The position numbers and the translations under genes are program-made. The notes under the pieces were generated by a model, which was not told the origin of the DNA, made no database searches, and was given only the letters and a program-made list of their open reading frames with translations. A stretch of DNA of 64,000 nucleotides from an uncultured Owenweeksia sp. (GTDB lineage Bacteria > Bacteroidota > Bacteroidia > Flavobacteriales > Schleiferiaceae): assembly GCA_937146805.1 (NCBI GenBank), contig CAKZRR010000052.1, positions 1-64,000 of the forward strand, given 5' to 3'. This document shows positions 54,420-62,643 of the stretch, piece by piece. The stretch's first letter is position 1, and every line of letters begins with the position of its first letter.

Positions 54420-54971
54420 ATGCCTAAAGCAGTAAAGTGGATTTTAATAATACTCATTGGATTGGGAGTTTTAGCCTATGGTGGCTTTAAATTTATGCAG
54501 TACAACACCAAAAAGGCAAGCCCCGAATCGGAGTTTGAATTTGTAAAAAACGACACCGAAATTGAAATTTTTTACAACCGTCCGTATAAAAAAGAACGCA
54601 TTATTTTTGGCGAATTAGTGCCCTTTGGACAAGTATGGCGTACCGGAGCCAACGAGCCTACCACGATAGAGGTGAGTGACGATATAAAACTAGCAGGACA
54701 AAAATTAGCGGCTGGTGAGTACAGTATTTGGACTATACCCACAGCCGAAAGCTGGGAGGTGATTTTTAATAGTAAAGTACCTGGCTGGGGCGTAAGTTTT
54801 GAAGGTGTAGCCGCTAGAGATGCCGAGTATGATGCACTTAAAATTACCGTACCTGTGCAAGGTTTAGATGCAGTAGTAGAACAATTTACCATTCAAATAA
54901 GAGAAGCCGAGCAGGTAAACTTAGAAATGATGTGGGATCAAACAAAGATTTCTATCCCTGTAGATTTATAG
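54420..54971 (+). CDS. DUF2911 family protein
   Basis: 183 residues; one N-terminal membrane anchor (about 5-23, WILIILIGLGVLAYGGF), then the DUF2911 domain: IFYNRPYKKERIIFGELVPFGQVWRTGANEPTTIEV, AGEYSIWTIPTAESWEVIFN and later WGVSFEG. The family is of unknown function and probably located at the periplasmic face here. A strong terminator follows 21 bp later. Confidence 0.85.
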   Translation: MPKAVKWILIILIGLGVLAYGGFKFMQYNTKKASPESEFEFVKNDTEIEIFYNRPYKKERIIFGELVPFGQVWRTGANEPTTIEVSDDIKLAGQKLAAGEYSIWTIPTAESWEVIFNSKVPGWGVSFEGVAARDAEYDALKITVPVQGLDAVVEQFTIQIREAEQVNLEMMWDQTKISIPVDL

Positions 54972-54992
54972 ACTTAAGATCTAATAAAATGT

Positions 54993-55025
54993 AAAGCCTG
55001 CGCCTTTTTTGCGCGGGCTTTTTTT
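54993..55025 (+). terminator. Rho-independent terminator
   Basis: AAAGCCTGCGC (54993-55003) with GCGCGGGCTTT (55011-55021), one mismatch, followed by T7. Ends the DUF2911 transcript and meets the operon from the right. Confidence 0.88.
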
Positions 55026-55032
55026 ATGCTTT

Positions 55033-55106
55033 TTAAAACTGCTTACCGATGGAGGCGCAAAGGTTAGGGTAGCTCTTAAAATAAGGCAAACACCAACTAA
55101 GGACAT
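55033..55106 (-). pseudogene. aroA 3'-tail copy C (displaced)
   Basis: On the minus strand it reads KSYPNLCASIGKQF then stop (55077 down to 55033), matching aroA KSYPTFWADLEKVGF and copy B KSYPNFWASLEKVGF. Similarity to copy B, about 80%, extends outward over 50 bp to the stop region of the gene before it (CCTTAG at about 55100). Too short to be a gene. It marks the left end of the region between DUF2911 and aroA. Confidence 0.55.
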
Positions 55107-55113
55107 TACATCA

Positions 55114-55614
55114 TTATGGCTCCCCTTCGTAAAGCACGTCATATTCTTGCGTCAAAGATAGGACCCTTGCATAGATTTTAACGCTAACAAATGTTCCATC
55201 CTCAGAATAAGTCACCATAAACCAAAATGCTTCCTCAGCAATACTCCAGTCTTTCTTTTTCTTTCTATAAAGTTCAAAATTAATCTCAAACTCTCTTCCT
55301 TGCGCAACCTCCTTCTGTTCCGCAATATACAAAGTGCCTTCATAATTGGATCTCCTCCACCTTCTCTTCTCATCTGATCCAAACCTATATTTAGTAACAT
55401 TATTTACTCCATATACATTATTTGAATCTATAAAATCCATCTCCTTCACTATTACATTAAAGTGTTTTTTTTTGTTAATATCAGAAATGAAAGATACTAA
55501 GGTAGAATCAACCTTACCACTCACAACGTACCGGGCGCTATCTTGCGCATACAACAATGTACCTCCAATAAAAACAAGCAGGGAAATAGTTAAAAATGCT
55601 TTATTACTAATCAT
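55114..55614 (-). CDS. Exported hypothetical protein (166 residues)
   Basis: Signal peptide ending LLYAQ (about residue 24). The mature protein is alpha/beta mixed: SGKVDSTLVSFISDINKKKHFNVIVKEMDF, GREFEINFELYRKKKKDWSIAEEAFWFMVTYSEDGTFVSVKIYARVL. I do not recognise a family. It is read in the same direction as aroA but lies 1 kb downstream, between two copies of the aroA tail. Like its neighbour it appears to be inserted material; codon use and low G+C are unlike aroA. Confidence 0.6.
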   Translation of the reverse strand: MISNKAFLTISLLVFIGGTLLYAQDSARYVVSGKVDSTLVSFISDINKKKHFNVIVKEMDFIDSNNVYGVNNVTKYRFGSDEKRRWRRSNYEGTLYIAEQKEVAQGREFEINFELYRKKKKDWSIAEEAFWFMVTYSEDGTFVSVKIYARVLSLTQEYDVLYEGEP

Positions 55615-55779
55615 TCTCTTTTCGTTAAAGCCTTATTTATTAGGAGTCAGAGAAAAGGGCGTCCTGGCATTACGGAGCCGAAGCGTATAGCTATACCCTA
55701 AAATTATTTTATCGTGTTTAAAAATGTTACCATTATACCATCATTTTAACTCTATACGCCCAACACCCCTGTTTGGCCT

Positions 55780-55864
55780 TTAATGCAAAGCCTCTATCTC
55801 AAACCCCACTTTCTCTAAACTAGCCCAAAAGTTAGGGTAACTTTTGAAATATGGTAAATACTAC
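55780..55864 (-). pseudogene. aroA 3'-tail copy B (displaced)
   Basis: On the minus strand it reads KSYPNFWASLEKVGF and continues for six more codons (EIEALH) to a stop at 55780. The part at 55800-55845 is 41 of 46 bases identical to the real aroA tail at 56644-56689. It lies directly after the 212-residue gene, whose last codons (55861 onwards) are part of the repeat shared with copy C. The remaining 165 bp to the next gene contain no other feature. Confidence 0.75.
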
Positions 55865-56503
55865 CTAAGGAACATTATCCCCCCAGACCTCAAATATTTT
55901 TGAAAACTTGGGTTCAATTCCAACAAGCGCAATATGCTCTCCATAGCTCAATCTACTCGTAGACCTCCATTCTCCTTTCTTAATAAAAACACCAAATTCA
56001 GAAAACCCGTAGACTACAAATTTACCAGTAGCAATAGTTCCAAAAACTAGATACTCGCGATTATCCTTTCCTAAATGCAATCTTGAATCGGTCGATGATA
56101 CTAAAAAATCGATTATTGCAATTCTGTTTTTTCTAAGCTTAAAAAACCTTTGAACATATAAAGTGTCATTACTATGAAATTTTAAATGCCATTTATAACC
56201 ACTAGCAATTAAAAAAACCTTTCCCTGTTCATGAACCGTCACGTTATAGTAATTTGTTCCAGAAATATAAGACAAACACAAAACCGCATTAGTTTCAAGT
56301 ACAGTTAACTTCTCAATTGAAATAAAGTCTCCTTTGTATTTACTATGATCTTCTTCTACAAAATTTTTCATATCACTTACATTTTCGCAGTGCATGTGAT
56401 AATAATCCTCTATTTCAGCTATGTATTTATCAAAAGATGCTTGGCATATCGTATATGATAGACAAAATAGCACTAGAAAGGTGATTTTTTTTGCTGTGAT
56501 CAT
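55865..56503 (-). CDS. Exported hypothetical protein (212 residues)
   Basis: Signal peptide ending TICQAS (about residue 23). The mature part is helical at first (FDKYIAEIEDYYHMHCENVSDMKNFVEEDHSKY), then beta-rich to the end (KFVVYGFSEFGVFIKKGEWRS). No family recognised. Its ATG overlaps the stop of the 41-codon gene in front by ATGA, and that small gene overlaps the end of aroA, so all three may be translated in a chain. Its end lies in a repeat that also contains an aroA tail copy. Confidence 0.65.
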   Translation of the reverse strand: MITAKKITFLVLFCLSYTICQASFDKYIAEIEDYYHMHCENVSDMKNFVEEDHSKYKGDFISIEKLTVLETNAVLCLSYISGTNYYNVTVHEQGKVFLIASGYKWHLKFHSNDTLYVQRFFKLRKNRIAIIDFLVSSTDSRLHLGKDNREYLVFGTIATGKFVVYGFSEFGVFIKKGEWRSTSRLSYGEHIALVGIEPKFSKIFEVWGDNVP

Positions 56504-56625
56504 AATCCTTTTGTTTGAGTTTGAGATTCACCATCGTAATCTTCTTCAGTTTTATCGGTGAAATCCGTTCCACCTGTTAATACTTTTTTGATTTTGTAAA
56601 GCCAATGTGCGGCTTCATGTTTCAT
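56500..56625 (-). CDS. Small protein of 41 residues coupled to aroA
   Basis: ATG at 56625 inside the last codons of aroA (11-base overlap) and TGA sharing ATGA with the next gene. The product starts MKHEAAHWLYKIKKVLTGGT and continues with acidic residues (DKTEEDYDGES) to a Gln/Thr-rich end; no signal or membrane segment. Being overlapped at both ends argues for a real, coupled gene, but 41 codons can also occur by chance. Family unknown. Confidence 0.45.
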   Translation of the reverse strand: MKHEAAHWLYKIKKVLTGGTDFTDKTEEDYDGESQTQTKGL

Positions 56626-57853
56626 TGCTTTCCCTGTAGATATGAAACCCCACCTTCTCTAAATCAGCCCAAAAGGTAGGGTAACTTTTATTTACCACCT
56701 CCGGGTTTTTAATTTGAATAGATCCTAGCAAAGCCAATGGTGCCAAACACATGGCCATTCTGTGGTCCTCATACGTATCAAAACAAAGGCCCTCTACTTT
56801 TTCAATTCCTTTTTTTACTCCCAAAAAATCCGGTCCAATTTCAATTTGCGCGCCTGTTTTTTCTAACTCTTTTTTTAAGGCATGTAATCGGTCGGTTTCC
56901 TTAATTTTTAAACTTTGTAACCCCGTTATTTTTGCTCTTATATTTTTAGCGGCATAGGCCACCGCTAGGCTTTGGGCTAAATCGGGGTTGTGTACCAAAT
57001 TTACCTCTATTGTCTTGGGTAAAACTGGCTTTACGCGCAACCTAAACCCGGTTCCCATTCCCAACGATTGTACTCCCAAAGGCTCAAACAAATCACTCAC
57101 AAAAGCATCTCCTTGTAAGCTATGCTCTTTAAAACCCGTTAAAAATACCTCAGCTTTTTGCGCCAATAAACTCTGCAAATACCAATACGAAGCCGCTGTC
57201 CAATCGGGCTCCACACTTATATTTTTAGTCAACTTGGGCACCTCATTTTCAATCCAAATTTCGCCTCCTTCCCACAAAACCTTAAAGCCCAAACTGCGCA
57301 TTATATGTCCCGTTAATTGCCAATAAGGCGTAGAAACCAAAGTGCCGCTAAGCTTAATGTGTAAAGGCTGCAACATACCCGGCCCCAACATCATTAGGGC
57401 ACTAATAAACTGGCTACTCACCGAGGCATCCATCTTTATCGTGCCGCCCTTTAAGCGGCCACCTGTAATATTTAATGGAGGAAAACCCTCATCTCCAACA
57501 TATTCTATTTGCGCCCCTACTTTTCGCAAAGCCTCCACCAAAATACCGATGGGTCGTTTTTGCATTCTTTTACTGCCCGTTAGTCTGTATTTTTTTTTCG
57601 CTTTCGCGGATAGATAAGCCGTACCAAAGCGCATGGCGGTGCCAGCATCTCGTATGTCTACCTCAGGCAAGCTTGCGTTTATTAATTGCTGCATTAAAGC
57701 AGTATCTCTGCTATTAGATAAGCCCGAAATCTCCATTTCAGGAAAGTACATAGCCTGCAAAAACAGCAACCTATTTGATTCACTTTTACTACCCGGAATC
57801 TGTATTTTCCCGATTACTTTTTTAGTTGGATGTGATAGGCGTATTATTTTCAA
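56615..57853 (-). CDS. aroA: 3-Phosphoshikimate 1-carboxyvinyltransferase (EPSP synthase)
   Basis: Joins shikimate-3-phosphate and PEP on the way to chorismate. 412 residues, usual length slightly over 400. Seen: IPGSKSESNRLLFLQAM (Lys/Ser of the phosphate site), AGTAMRFGTAYLS, MQKRPIGILVEALRKVGA, KMDASVSSQFISALMML, and IKETDRLHALKKEL near the C-terminus. Starts 8 bp after aroB, same operon. The last 15 codons (KSYPTFWADLEKVGF...) are of a sequence that occurs again in two displaced copies downstream. Confidence 0.95.
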   Translation of the reverse strand: MKIIRLSHPTKKVIGKIQIPGSKSESNRLLFLQAMYFPEMEISGLSNSRDTALMQQLINASLPEVDIRDAGTAMRFGTAYLSAKAKKKYRLTGSKRMQKRPIGILVEALRKVGAQIEYVGDEGFPPLNITGGRLKGGTIKMDASVSSQFISALMMLGPGMLQPLHIKLSGTLVSTPYWQLTGHIMRSLGFKVLWEGGEIWIENEVPKLTKNISVEPDWTAASYWYLQSLLAQKAEVFLTGFKEHSLQGDAFVSDLFEPLGVQSLGMGTGFRLRVKPVLPKTIEVNLVHNPDLAQSLAVAYAAKNIRAKITGLQSLKIKETDRLHALKKELEKTGAQIEIGPDFLGVKKGIEKVEGLCFDTYEDHRMAMCLAPLALLGSIQIKNPEVVNKSYPTFWADLEKVGFHIYRESNET

Positions 57854-57861
57854 TCGAAAAA

Positions 57862-58959
57862 CTATTTAAGGGCCGTTTGTTCTGTTAAATAGTGTAGCGC
57901 CTCCAGTATCCTCTCTTCTTCCACCATTATATCTACTCGGCATGCTCCTATTCGGGTTAACAGTGCCATTTTTATTTGTTGTTCGGTATTCTTTTTATCA
58001 CTTCGCATTAGCGGTAAAAGCGCCTCCATATCCGGTGTAAACCGCACCGCAGTATATTGATTTTTTATACTTTGAGTAGCTTCCAAAAACTCTTCCTCCG
58101 GCAAACGGCCATAATGTTTAGATAAAAACAATTCAGCTATCATTCCCAAAGCCACCGCTTCGCCATGCAGTAATGGCACACCTTGCACGTGCGAAAGAGA
58201 CTCGATAGCATGGCCAACCGTATGGCCAAAATTGAGGCATTTTCGAAGTCCCACTTCCTTAAAATCTTGCGAAACAATTTGCTGCTTTATTTCAATCGAC
58301 TTTTTAATCAACTCCAATGATATCACTCCCTTTTCAGGCTTTATCTGCCGTAATTGTTTCCAATAATTTGCATCTGCAATTAGAGCGTGTTTTAGCATTT
58401 CGGCAAAGCCACTCCTTAATTGTTTGCTGGGCAATGTTTCTAAAAATAGAGGTTGCACCAAAACCATAGTAGGTTCTAAAAACAGACCAATTCTATTTTT
58501 TAAGCCTCCCAAGTTTACGCCATTTTTACCACCGTTAGAGGCATCTACCATAGCTAGCAACGAGGTAGGCACATTTACAAAATCAATTCCTCGTAAATAG
58601 GTACCCGCCAAAAAGCCACCTATATCTGTAATTACTCCACCCCCCACATTTACCATCAAGGCATTTCTATCCACCTCCATTTCGGCCAAAGCCTCCCAAA
58701 GCTGGCAAACAATCTCCATTGATTTACTCTCTTCTCCCGCCTCTATCTCTAGTACCTCGCAAGGGGGCAACTCACCGCTATTTTGTAAAAAATAAGGCAA
58801 GCAATACTCGTGGGTGTTTTCATCTACCAAAAAAACAAGTTTACTGTAATGGTTTGTTTCCAGCAGGTTTTGTAAGGCTTCAAAAGCTTTATCTGCGAAG
58901 TAAATAGTTGGGTGTTTTTCTGTGAGCACAATTGCTTTTTTAAAAATATCTTTGGCCAA
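57862..58959 (-). CDS. aroB: 3-Dehydroquinate synthase
   Basis: Cyclises DAHP to 3-dehydroquinate with NAD and a divalent metal. 365 residues. NAD and substrate motifs: VNVGGGVITDIGGFLAGTYLRGIDFVNVPTSLLAMVDASNGGKNGVN, GFAEMLKHALIAD, and the metal ligands in LNFGHTVGHAIES and LLHGEAVALGM. First gene of the aroB-aroA pair; divergent from the proline dehydrogenase gene with about 60 bp between. Confidence 0.96.
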   Translation of the reverse strand: MAKDIFKKAIVLTEKHPTIYFADKAFEALQNLLETNHYSKLVFLVDENTHEYCLPYFLQNSGELPPCEVLEIEAGEESKSMEIVCQLWEALAEMEVDRNALMVNVGGGVITDIGGFLAGTYLRGIDFVNVPTSLLAMVDASNGGKNGVNLGGLKNRIGLFLEPTMVLVQPLFLETLPSKQLRSGFAEMLKHALIADANYWKQLRQIKPEKGVISLELIKKSIEIKQQIVSQDFKEVGLRKCLNFGHTVGHAIESLSHVQGVPLLHGEAVALGMIAELFLSKHYGRLPEEEFLEATQSIKNQYTAVRFTPDMEALLPLMRSDKKNTEQQIKMALLTRIGACRVDIMVEEERILEALHYLTEQTALK

Positions 58960-59018
58960 ATTAACAAAACCAAAAGGCTTGCCCTAGTCCTTTTTAAAAG
59001 GAAACATATTTTTTGTTT

Positions 59019-60182
59019 ATGCTAAATTTTAACGATACCGAAATTGCCTTTGCAAGCAAGACTAACCAACAGCTTAAAAAGGCTTATTGGCTATTTAAAT
59101 TAGTAGGTAATGCTCGCCTAGTTTCCTTTGGCAAATGGGGAACCAGTGTGGCCTTGCAATTGGGTTTACCTATTAAAGGTATTGTTAAAAAAACAGTGTA
59201 TGAGCAATTTGTAGGAGGCGAAACCATTGATGATTGTGAGGATACCATCCAAAAAATGATGGATTATTCAGTACACTCCATTTTAGATTACTCGGTAGAA
59301 GGCATGAAAAGCGAAACCGACTTTGAAGCCACTACCCATAAAATTATTGAAACCATTGAGTTTGGCGCGCAAAACAAAGGCTTGCCCTTTGCTGTTTTTA
59401 AAGTAACTGGCTTAAGTCGCTTTGCCCTACTGGAAAAAGTAAGTGCCCACCAAAATTTAACCGAAGAAGAGCGAGCGGAATTTGAGAAAACAAAAGAACG
59501 TGTAAAACGCATTTGTGAAGCAGCGGTACAACACCAAGTGGCTCTGCTTATTGATGCCGAAGAAAGTTGGATACAGCCAGCCATTGACCAGATGGCATTG
59601 GATATGATGCGCACCTTTAACCAGCAAAAAGCCTGTATTTTTAATACCCTTCAAATGTATCGTTGGGATAGATTGGGTTACCTCAAAGAATTGCAGCAAC
59701 TATCTAAAAAAGAAAATTGGCATTGCGGATTAAAATTAGTGCGTGGTGCCTATATGGAAAAGGAACGTGAACGTGCAGAAGAACTAGGATACAAAGACCC
59801 AATACAACCCAACAAACAAGCCAGCGATAGCGATTACAACGCAGGCTTAGAAGTGATGATTAAACATTTAGACAACATGGCTTTAGTGGCGGGTAGCCAC
59901 AACGAAGAAAGCATGCTTGTTTTAAGCGAATTACTCGCCAAAAACAATTTTAGCAAAAACGACTCACGTGTATGGTTCAGCCAACTATATGGCATGAGCG
60001 ACCACCTGTCTTTTAACCTAGCCAAAAATGGTTACAACGTGGTAAAATACCTGCCGTTTGGCCCCATCAAAAAAACCTTGCCCTACCTTATCCGCAGAGC
60101 CGAAGAAAATACTTCGGCCGCAGGGCAAACAAGCCGCGAGCTGTTATTGATTCAGAAAGAAATGAAAAGAAGAGGCTTGTAA
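59019..60182 (+). CDS. Proline dehydrogenase
   Basis: FAD enzyme that oxidises proline to pyrroline-5-carboxylate. 387 residues from ATG 59019 (TTG at 59013 is the alternative). TIM-barrel motifs: QMYRWDRLGYLKELQQL, LKLVRGAYMEKERERAEELGY, GSHNEESM, YGMSDHLSFNLAKNGYNVVKYLPFGPI and RRAEENTSAAGQTSRE, all typical of stand-alone PRODH. No P5C dehydrogenase domain, so a partner is elsewhere. Confidence 0.95.
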   Translation: MLNFNDTEIAFASKTNQQLKKAYWLFKLVGNARLVSFGKWGTSVALQLGLPIKGIVKKTVYEQFVGGETIDDCEDTIQKMMDYSVHSILDYSVEGMKSETDFEATTHKIIETIEFGAQNKGLPFAVFKVTGLSRFALLEKVSAHQNLTEEERAEFEKTKERVKRICEAAVQHQVALLIDAEESWIQPAIDQMALDMMRTFNQQKACIFNTLQMYRWDRLGYLKELQQLSKKENWHCGLKLVRGAYMEKERERAEELGYKDPIQPNKQASDSDYNAGLEVMIKHLDNMALVAGSHNEESMLVLSELLAKNNFSKNDSRVWFSQLYGMSDHLSFNLAKNGYNVVKYLPFGPIKKTLPYLIRRAEENTSAAGQTSRELLLIQKEMKRRGL

Positions 60183-60208
60183 CAAGCCGCCTCACCAAAA
60201 TTTAGGGC

Positions 60209-60313
60209 TTACCAGCCAACAATAGCGGCTACCACAATAATGGCCGAAATAACCACCATTACCATTACTTTCTCAGGATTGTTAGAGCGCTGTTTAGTAG
60301 GAATCGTTTTCAT
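60209..60313 (-). CDS. Small single-span membrane protein (34 residues)
   Basis: ATG at 60313, TAA at 60209. A basic start (MKTIPTKQRSNNPEK) then one hydrophobic helix (VMVMVVISAIIVVAAIVGW) to the end, a plausible topology for a small regulatory or complex-stabilising membrane peptide. No family assignment. The 250 bp behind it to the next gene are AT-rich and contain no recognised feature except a TTAACGTTAA palindrome near 60420. Confidence 0.5.
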   Translation of the reverse strand: MKTIPTKQRSNNPEKVMVMVVISAIIVVAAIVGW

Positions 60314-60565
60314 GACGTTAAAATTTTAGTGTTTAACTATTTGATTTTGTTTTCAATGACAAGGCAAAGCACGGAATATTTACGAGCCCTTCATTTCAAA
60401 TTTAGATAAATAGCATTTTCTTAACGTTAAAAGGTCAAAATACAGTTTATCAACCACTTAAATAAACAATTATTTAACAAGCAAAATAAATTAGGGACAG
60501 AATAGTGTGTATAGCAAAGCAATGACCATCGGCCCTATTAATGTATTTGATATCACAAAAGGGGT

Positions 60566-60946
60566 TTACTTAAGGGAGATAATTTGTAAAATAGTGGCGC
60601 TGCTATCGCAGTTTTTCCATTCGGCTGCAAAAGGTTTTTCAGTTCCTTTTTTCAAATCCAACCAATAGGTTTTACAGCCTTTCTTTTTGGGCTTACTCTT
60701 TTCAAAATCTACCTTAGCACTAATCAGCATGGTGTTTATATCATTGGTATCCAGCTGTAGGGCTTGCATTTCCGATTCAATTTCGGGCGTAAGATTCAAT
60801 TCCTTTCCGCGCAAATCGTAAAGTACTCTATCGTTTGGAAAATAGGTACACTGAATATCGGTTCTATCTCCAAACAGAAACATTACCGCAAAAACTCCTA
60901 AAACCACTCCAACAAAATAGACCAGTAATCTTCTCCAAATAGGCAT
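60566..60946 (-). CDS. Small single-pass membrane protein, DUF4258-like
   Basis: 126 residues: N-terminal helix (LLVYFVGVVLGVFAVMFLFG), then a periplasmic or cytoplasmic domain with Cys at DIQCTYFPNDRVLYDLRGKE, KKGCKTYWLDLKKG and EWKNCDSSATI. It resembles small DUF4258 proteins that accompany alanine dehydrogenase genes in Flavobacteriia; family not proven. It lies 24 bp after ald and belongs to that operon. Confidence 0.6.
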   Translation of the reverse strand: MPIWRRLLVYFVGVVLGVFAVMFLFGDRTDIQCTYFPNDRVLYDLRGKELNLTPEIESEMQALQLDTNDINTMLISAKVDFEKSKPKKKGCKTYWLDLKKGTEKPFAAEWKNCDSSATILQIISLK

Positions 60947-60970
60947 ACTATAATTTTTGGCTAAAGTACA

Positions 60971-62179
60971 TTAGTCGTACAACAAGCTGGCCTCGGTAAA
61001 GGGCAAATTAAACCACTCACCAATAGATTTATTTACCAAGGTTCCTTTGCAAACGTAAAGACCTTTTCTAACGCCCTTGTTTTTAGCTAAAACCTCTTCC
61101 ACTCCACCCGCATCGCCAATAGCAAGCAGTATAGGTGTAAAAATATTACTCAACGAAAAGGATGCCGTTCTGCTAACCCTTGAGGCAATATTGGGCACGC
61201 AATAATGTACTATATCGTATTTATTAAAAATAGGGTTGGCGTGACTGGTAAGCTCCGAAGTTTCAAAACAACCCCCTTGGTCTATACTTACATCTACAAT
61301 TACGCTACCCGCTTTCATTTTACTCACCATATCATCGCTTACCACGCAGGGTGTTCTTCCGCTATCCGATCGTATGGCACCAATGGCCACATCGCAACGC
61401 ATCAAAGCTTTTTCCAAAATACGTGGTTGAATTACGCAGGTATAAATTGGCATATTATTAATTAGCCCCTGTAAGCGTCTCAATTTTGAAAGCGATTTAT
61501 CAAAAACCTTTACGTTGGCGCCTAAACCCAAAGCCGTACGCGCGGCATAAGCCCCTACGGTACCGGCTCCTATTATTACCACCTCCGTGGGAGGAACACC
61601 CGAAACACCCCCCAGCATAAAACCTTTTCCGTTATTGGCATTACTCAAATATTCGGCTGCAATAAGTACCGAAGTGTTTCCCGCAATCTCGCTCATGCTC
61701 CTTACCACAGGCACAATACCATCTTCATCCTCCATATTTTCAAAAGAGATTGCCGTCACTTTTTTAGCCATCAAATCCTTAAAATAACGCTCGGTTTGCG
61801 TTTTCAGCTGTAAAGCAGAAATAAGAGTTTGTTTGGGTTTCATTAAACCAACTTCTCGCTCAGAAGGAGGCTCTACCTTTAAAATAATATTGCTTTCAAA
61901 AACCTTTTCAGGCGAATACACGATTTGAGCTCCGGCATCGCTGTAGTCCTTATCGCTGTAGCTGGCCTCGGTACCCAAACCGCTTTCTACCACCACTTGG
62001 TGGCCATGATCCGTAAGCAACCTAACTCCATCTGGCGTAAGCGGCACCCGCTTTTCTTGAAACGAAACCTCTTTGGGTATTCCTATTTTTAATTCCGATT
62101 TAGAGGCTTGTACCTCCAGCACTTCCTCTTGCGGCATTAACTCGGTTGATGAAAAAGACAAAAATCCGGGTTTACTCAT
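60971..62179 (-). CDS. ald: Alanine dehydrogenase
   Basis: NAD-dependent interconversion of alanine and pyruvate plus ammonia. 402 residues, about 30 longer at the N-terminus than B. subtilis Ald. Motifs: KIGIPKEVSFQEKRVPLTPDGV, LGTEASYSDKDYSDAGAQIV, EVVIIGAGTVGAYAARTALGLGANVKVFD (Rossmann), DVSIDQGGCFETS and HYCVPNIASRVSRTASFSLSN. The C-terminus is typical. The start overlaps tsaE by 4 bp (coupled). Confidence 0.93.
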   Translation of the reverse strand: MSKPGFLSFSSTELMPQEEVLEVQASKSELKIGIPKEVSFQEKRVPLTPDGVRLLTDHGHQVVVESGLGTEASYSDKDYSDAGAQIVYSPEKVFESNIILKVEPPSEREVGLMKPKQTLISALQLKTQTERYFKDLMAKKVTAISFENMEDEDGIVPVVRSMSEIAGNTSVLIAAEYLSNANNGKGFMLGGVSGVPPTEVVIIGAGTVGAYAARTALGLGANVKVFDKSLSKLRRLQGLINNMPIYTCVIQPRILEKALMRCDVAIGAIRSDSGRTPCVVSDDMVSKMKAGSVIVDVSIDQGGCFETSELTSHANPIFNKYDIVHYCVPNIASRVSRTASFSLSNIFTPILLAIGDAGGVEEVLAKNKGVRKGLYVCKGTLVNKSIGEWFNLPFTEASLLYD

Positions 62180-62601
62180 ATTGTTTGGTTTTTAAGCTGG
62201 TAGCTGCGGGCTTGGCCGCTTAGCGCGATATTGATTTCGGTAAATTGCGAAGGCATTAAGTTAGTGATTTTTTCGGCCCATTCAAGCAAACACCAATCTT
62301 CCGAATCTAAATATTCTTCCACACCAAAATCTGAGGCCTCACTTTCGTGATTCAATCTATAAAAATCAAAATGAAAAATCCTTTCCGACCTTACAGTACA
62401 ATACTCATTTACAATAGCATACGTAGGGCTACTTACCGCATCTTGCACCTGTAATTGTTTACAAATCTCCTTAATTAAGGTAGTTTTGCCTGCGCCCATT
62501 TCTCCATTAAAAACAAGCACCTTATGGGCAGCATTTTTGAGCACCCACTGTGCTACCTCCTCTAAATTGGCCAATGTGGCCAAGTTGAAATTGAAAACCA
62601 T
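62176..62601 (-). CDS. tsaE: tRNA threonylcarbamoyladenosine biosynthesis ATPase
   Basis: ATPase of the t6A pathway, with TsaB, TsaC and TsaD. 141 residues, normal length. Walker A GEMGAGKTTLIKEI, SSPTYAIVNEY and HFDFYRLNHESE with LLEWAEKI, typical of TsaE. It lies between porX and ald and is coupled to ald by a 4-bp overlap. The porX-tsaE-ald order is a familiar one in Bacteroidota. Confidence 0.95.
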   Translation of the reverse strand: MVFNFNLATLANLEEVAQWVLKNAAHKVLVFNGEMGAGKTTLIKEICKQLQVQDAVSSPTYAIVNEYCTVRSERIFHFDFYRLNHESEASDFGVEEYLDSEDWCLLEWAEKITNLMPSQFTEINIALSGQARSYQLKNQTI

Positions 62602-62643
62602 ACGGCAAAGGTAAATGGCAAAAGCGCAGCAATTACGGCTTGG

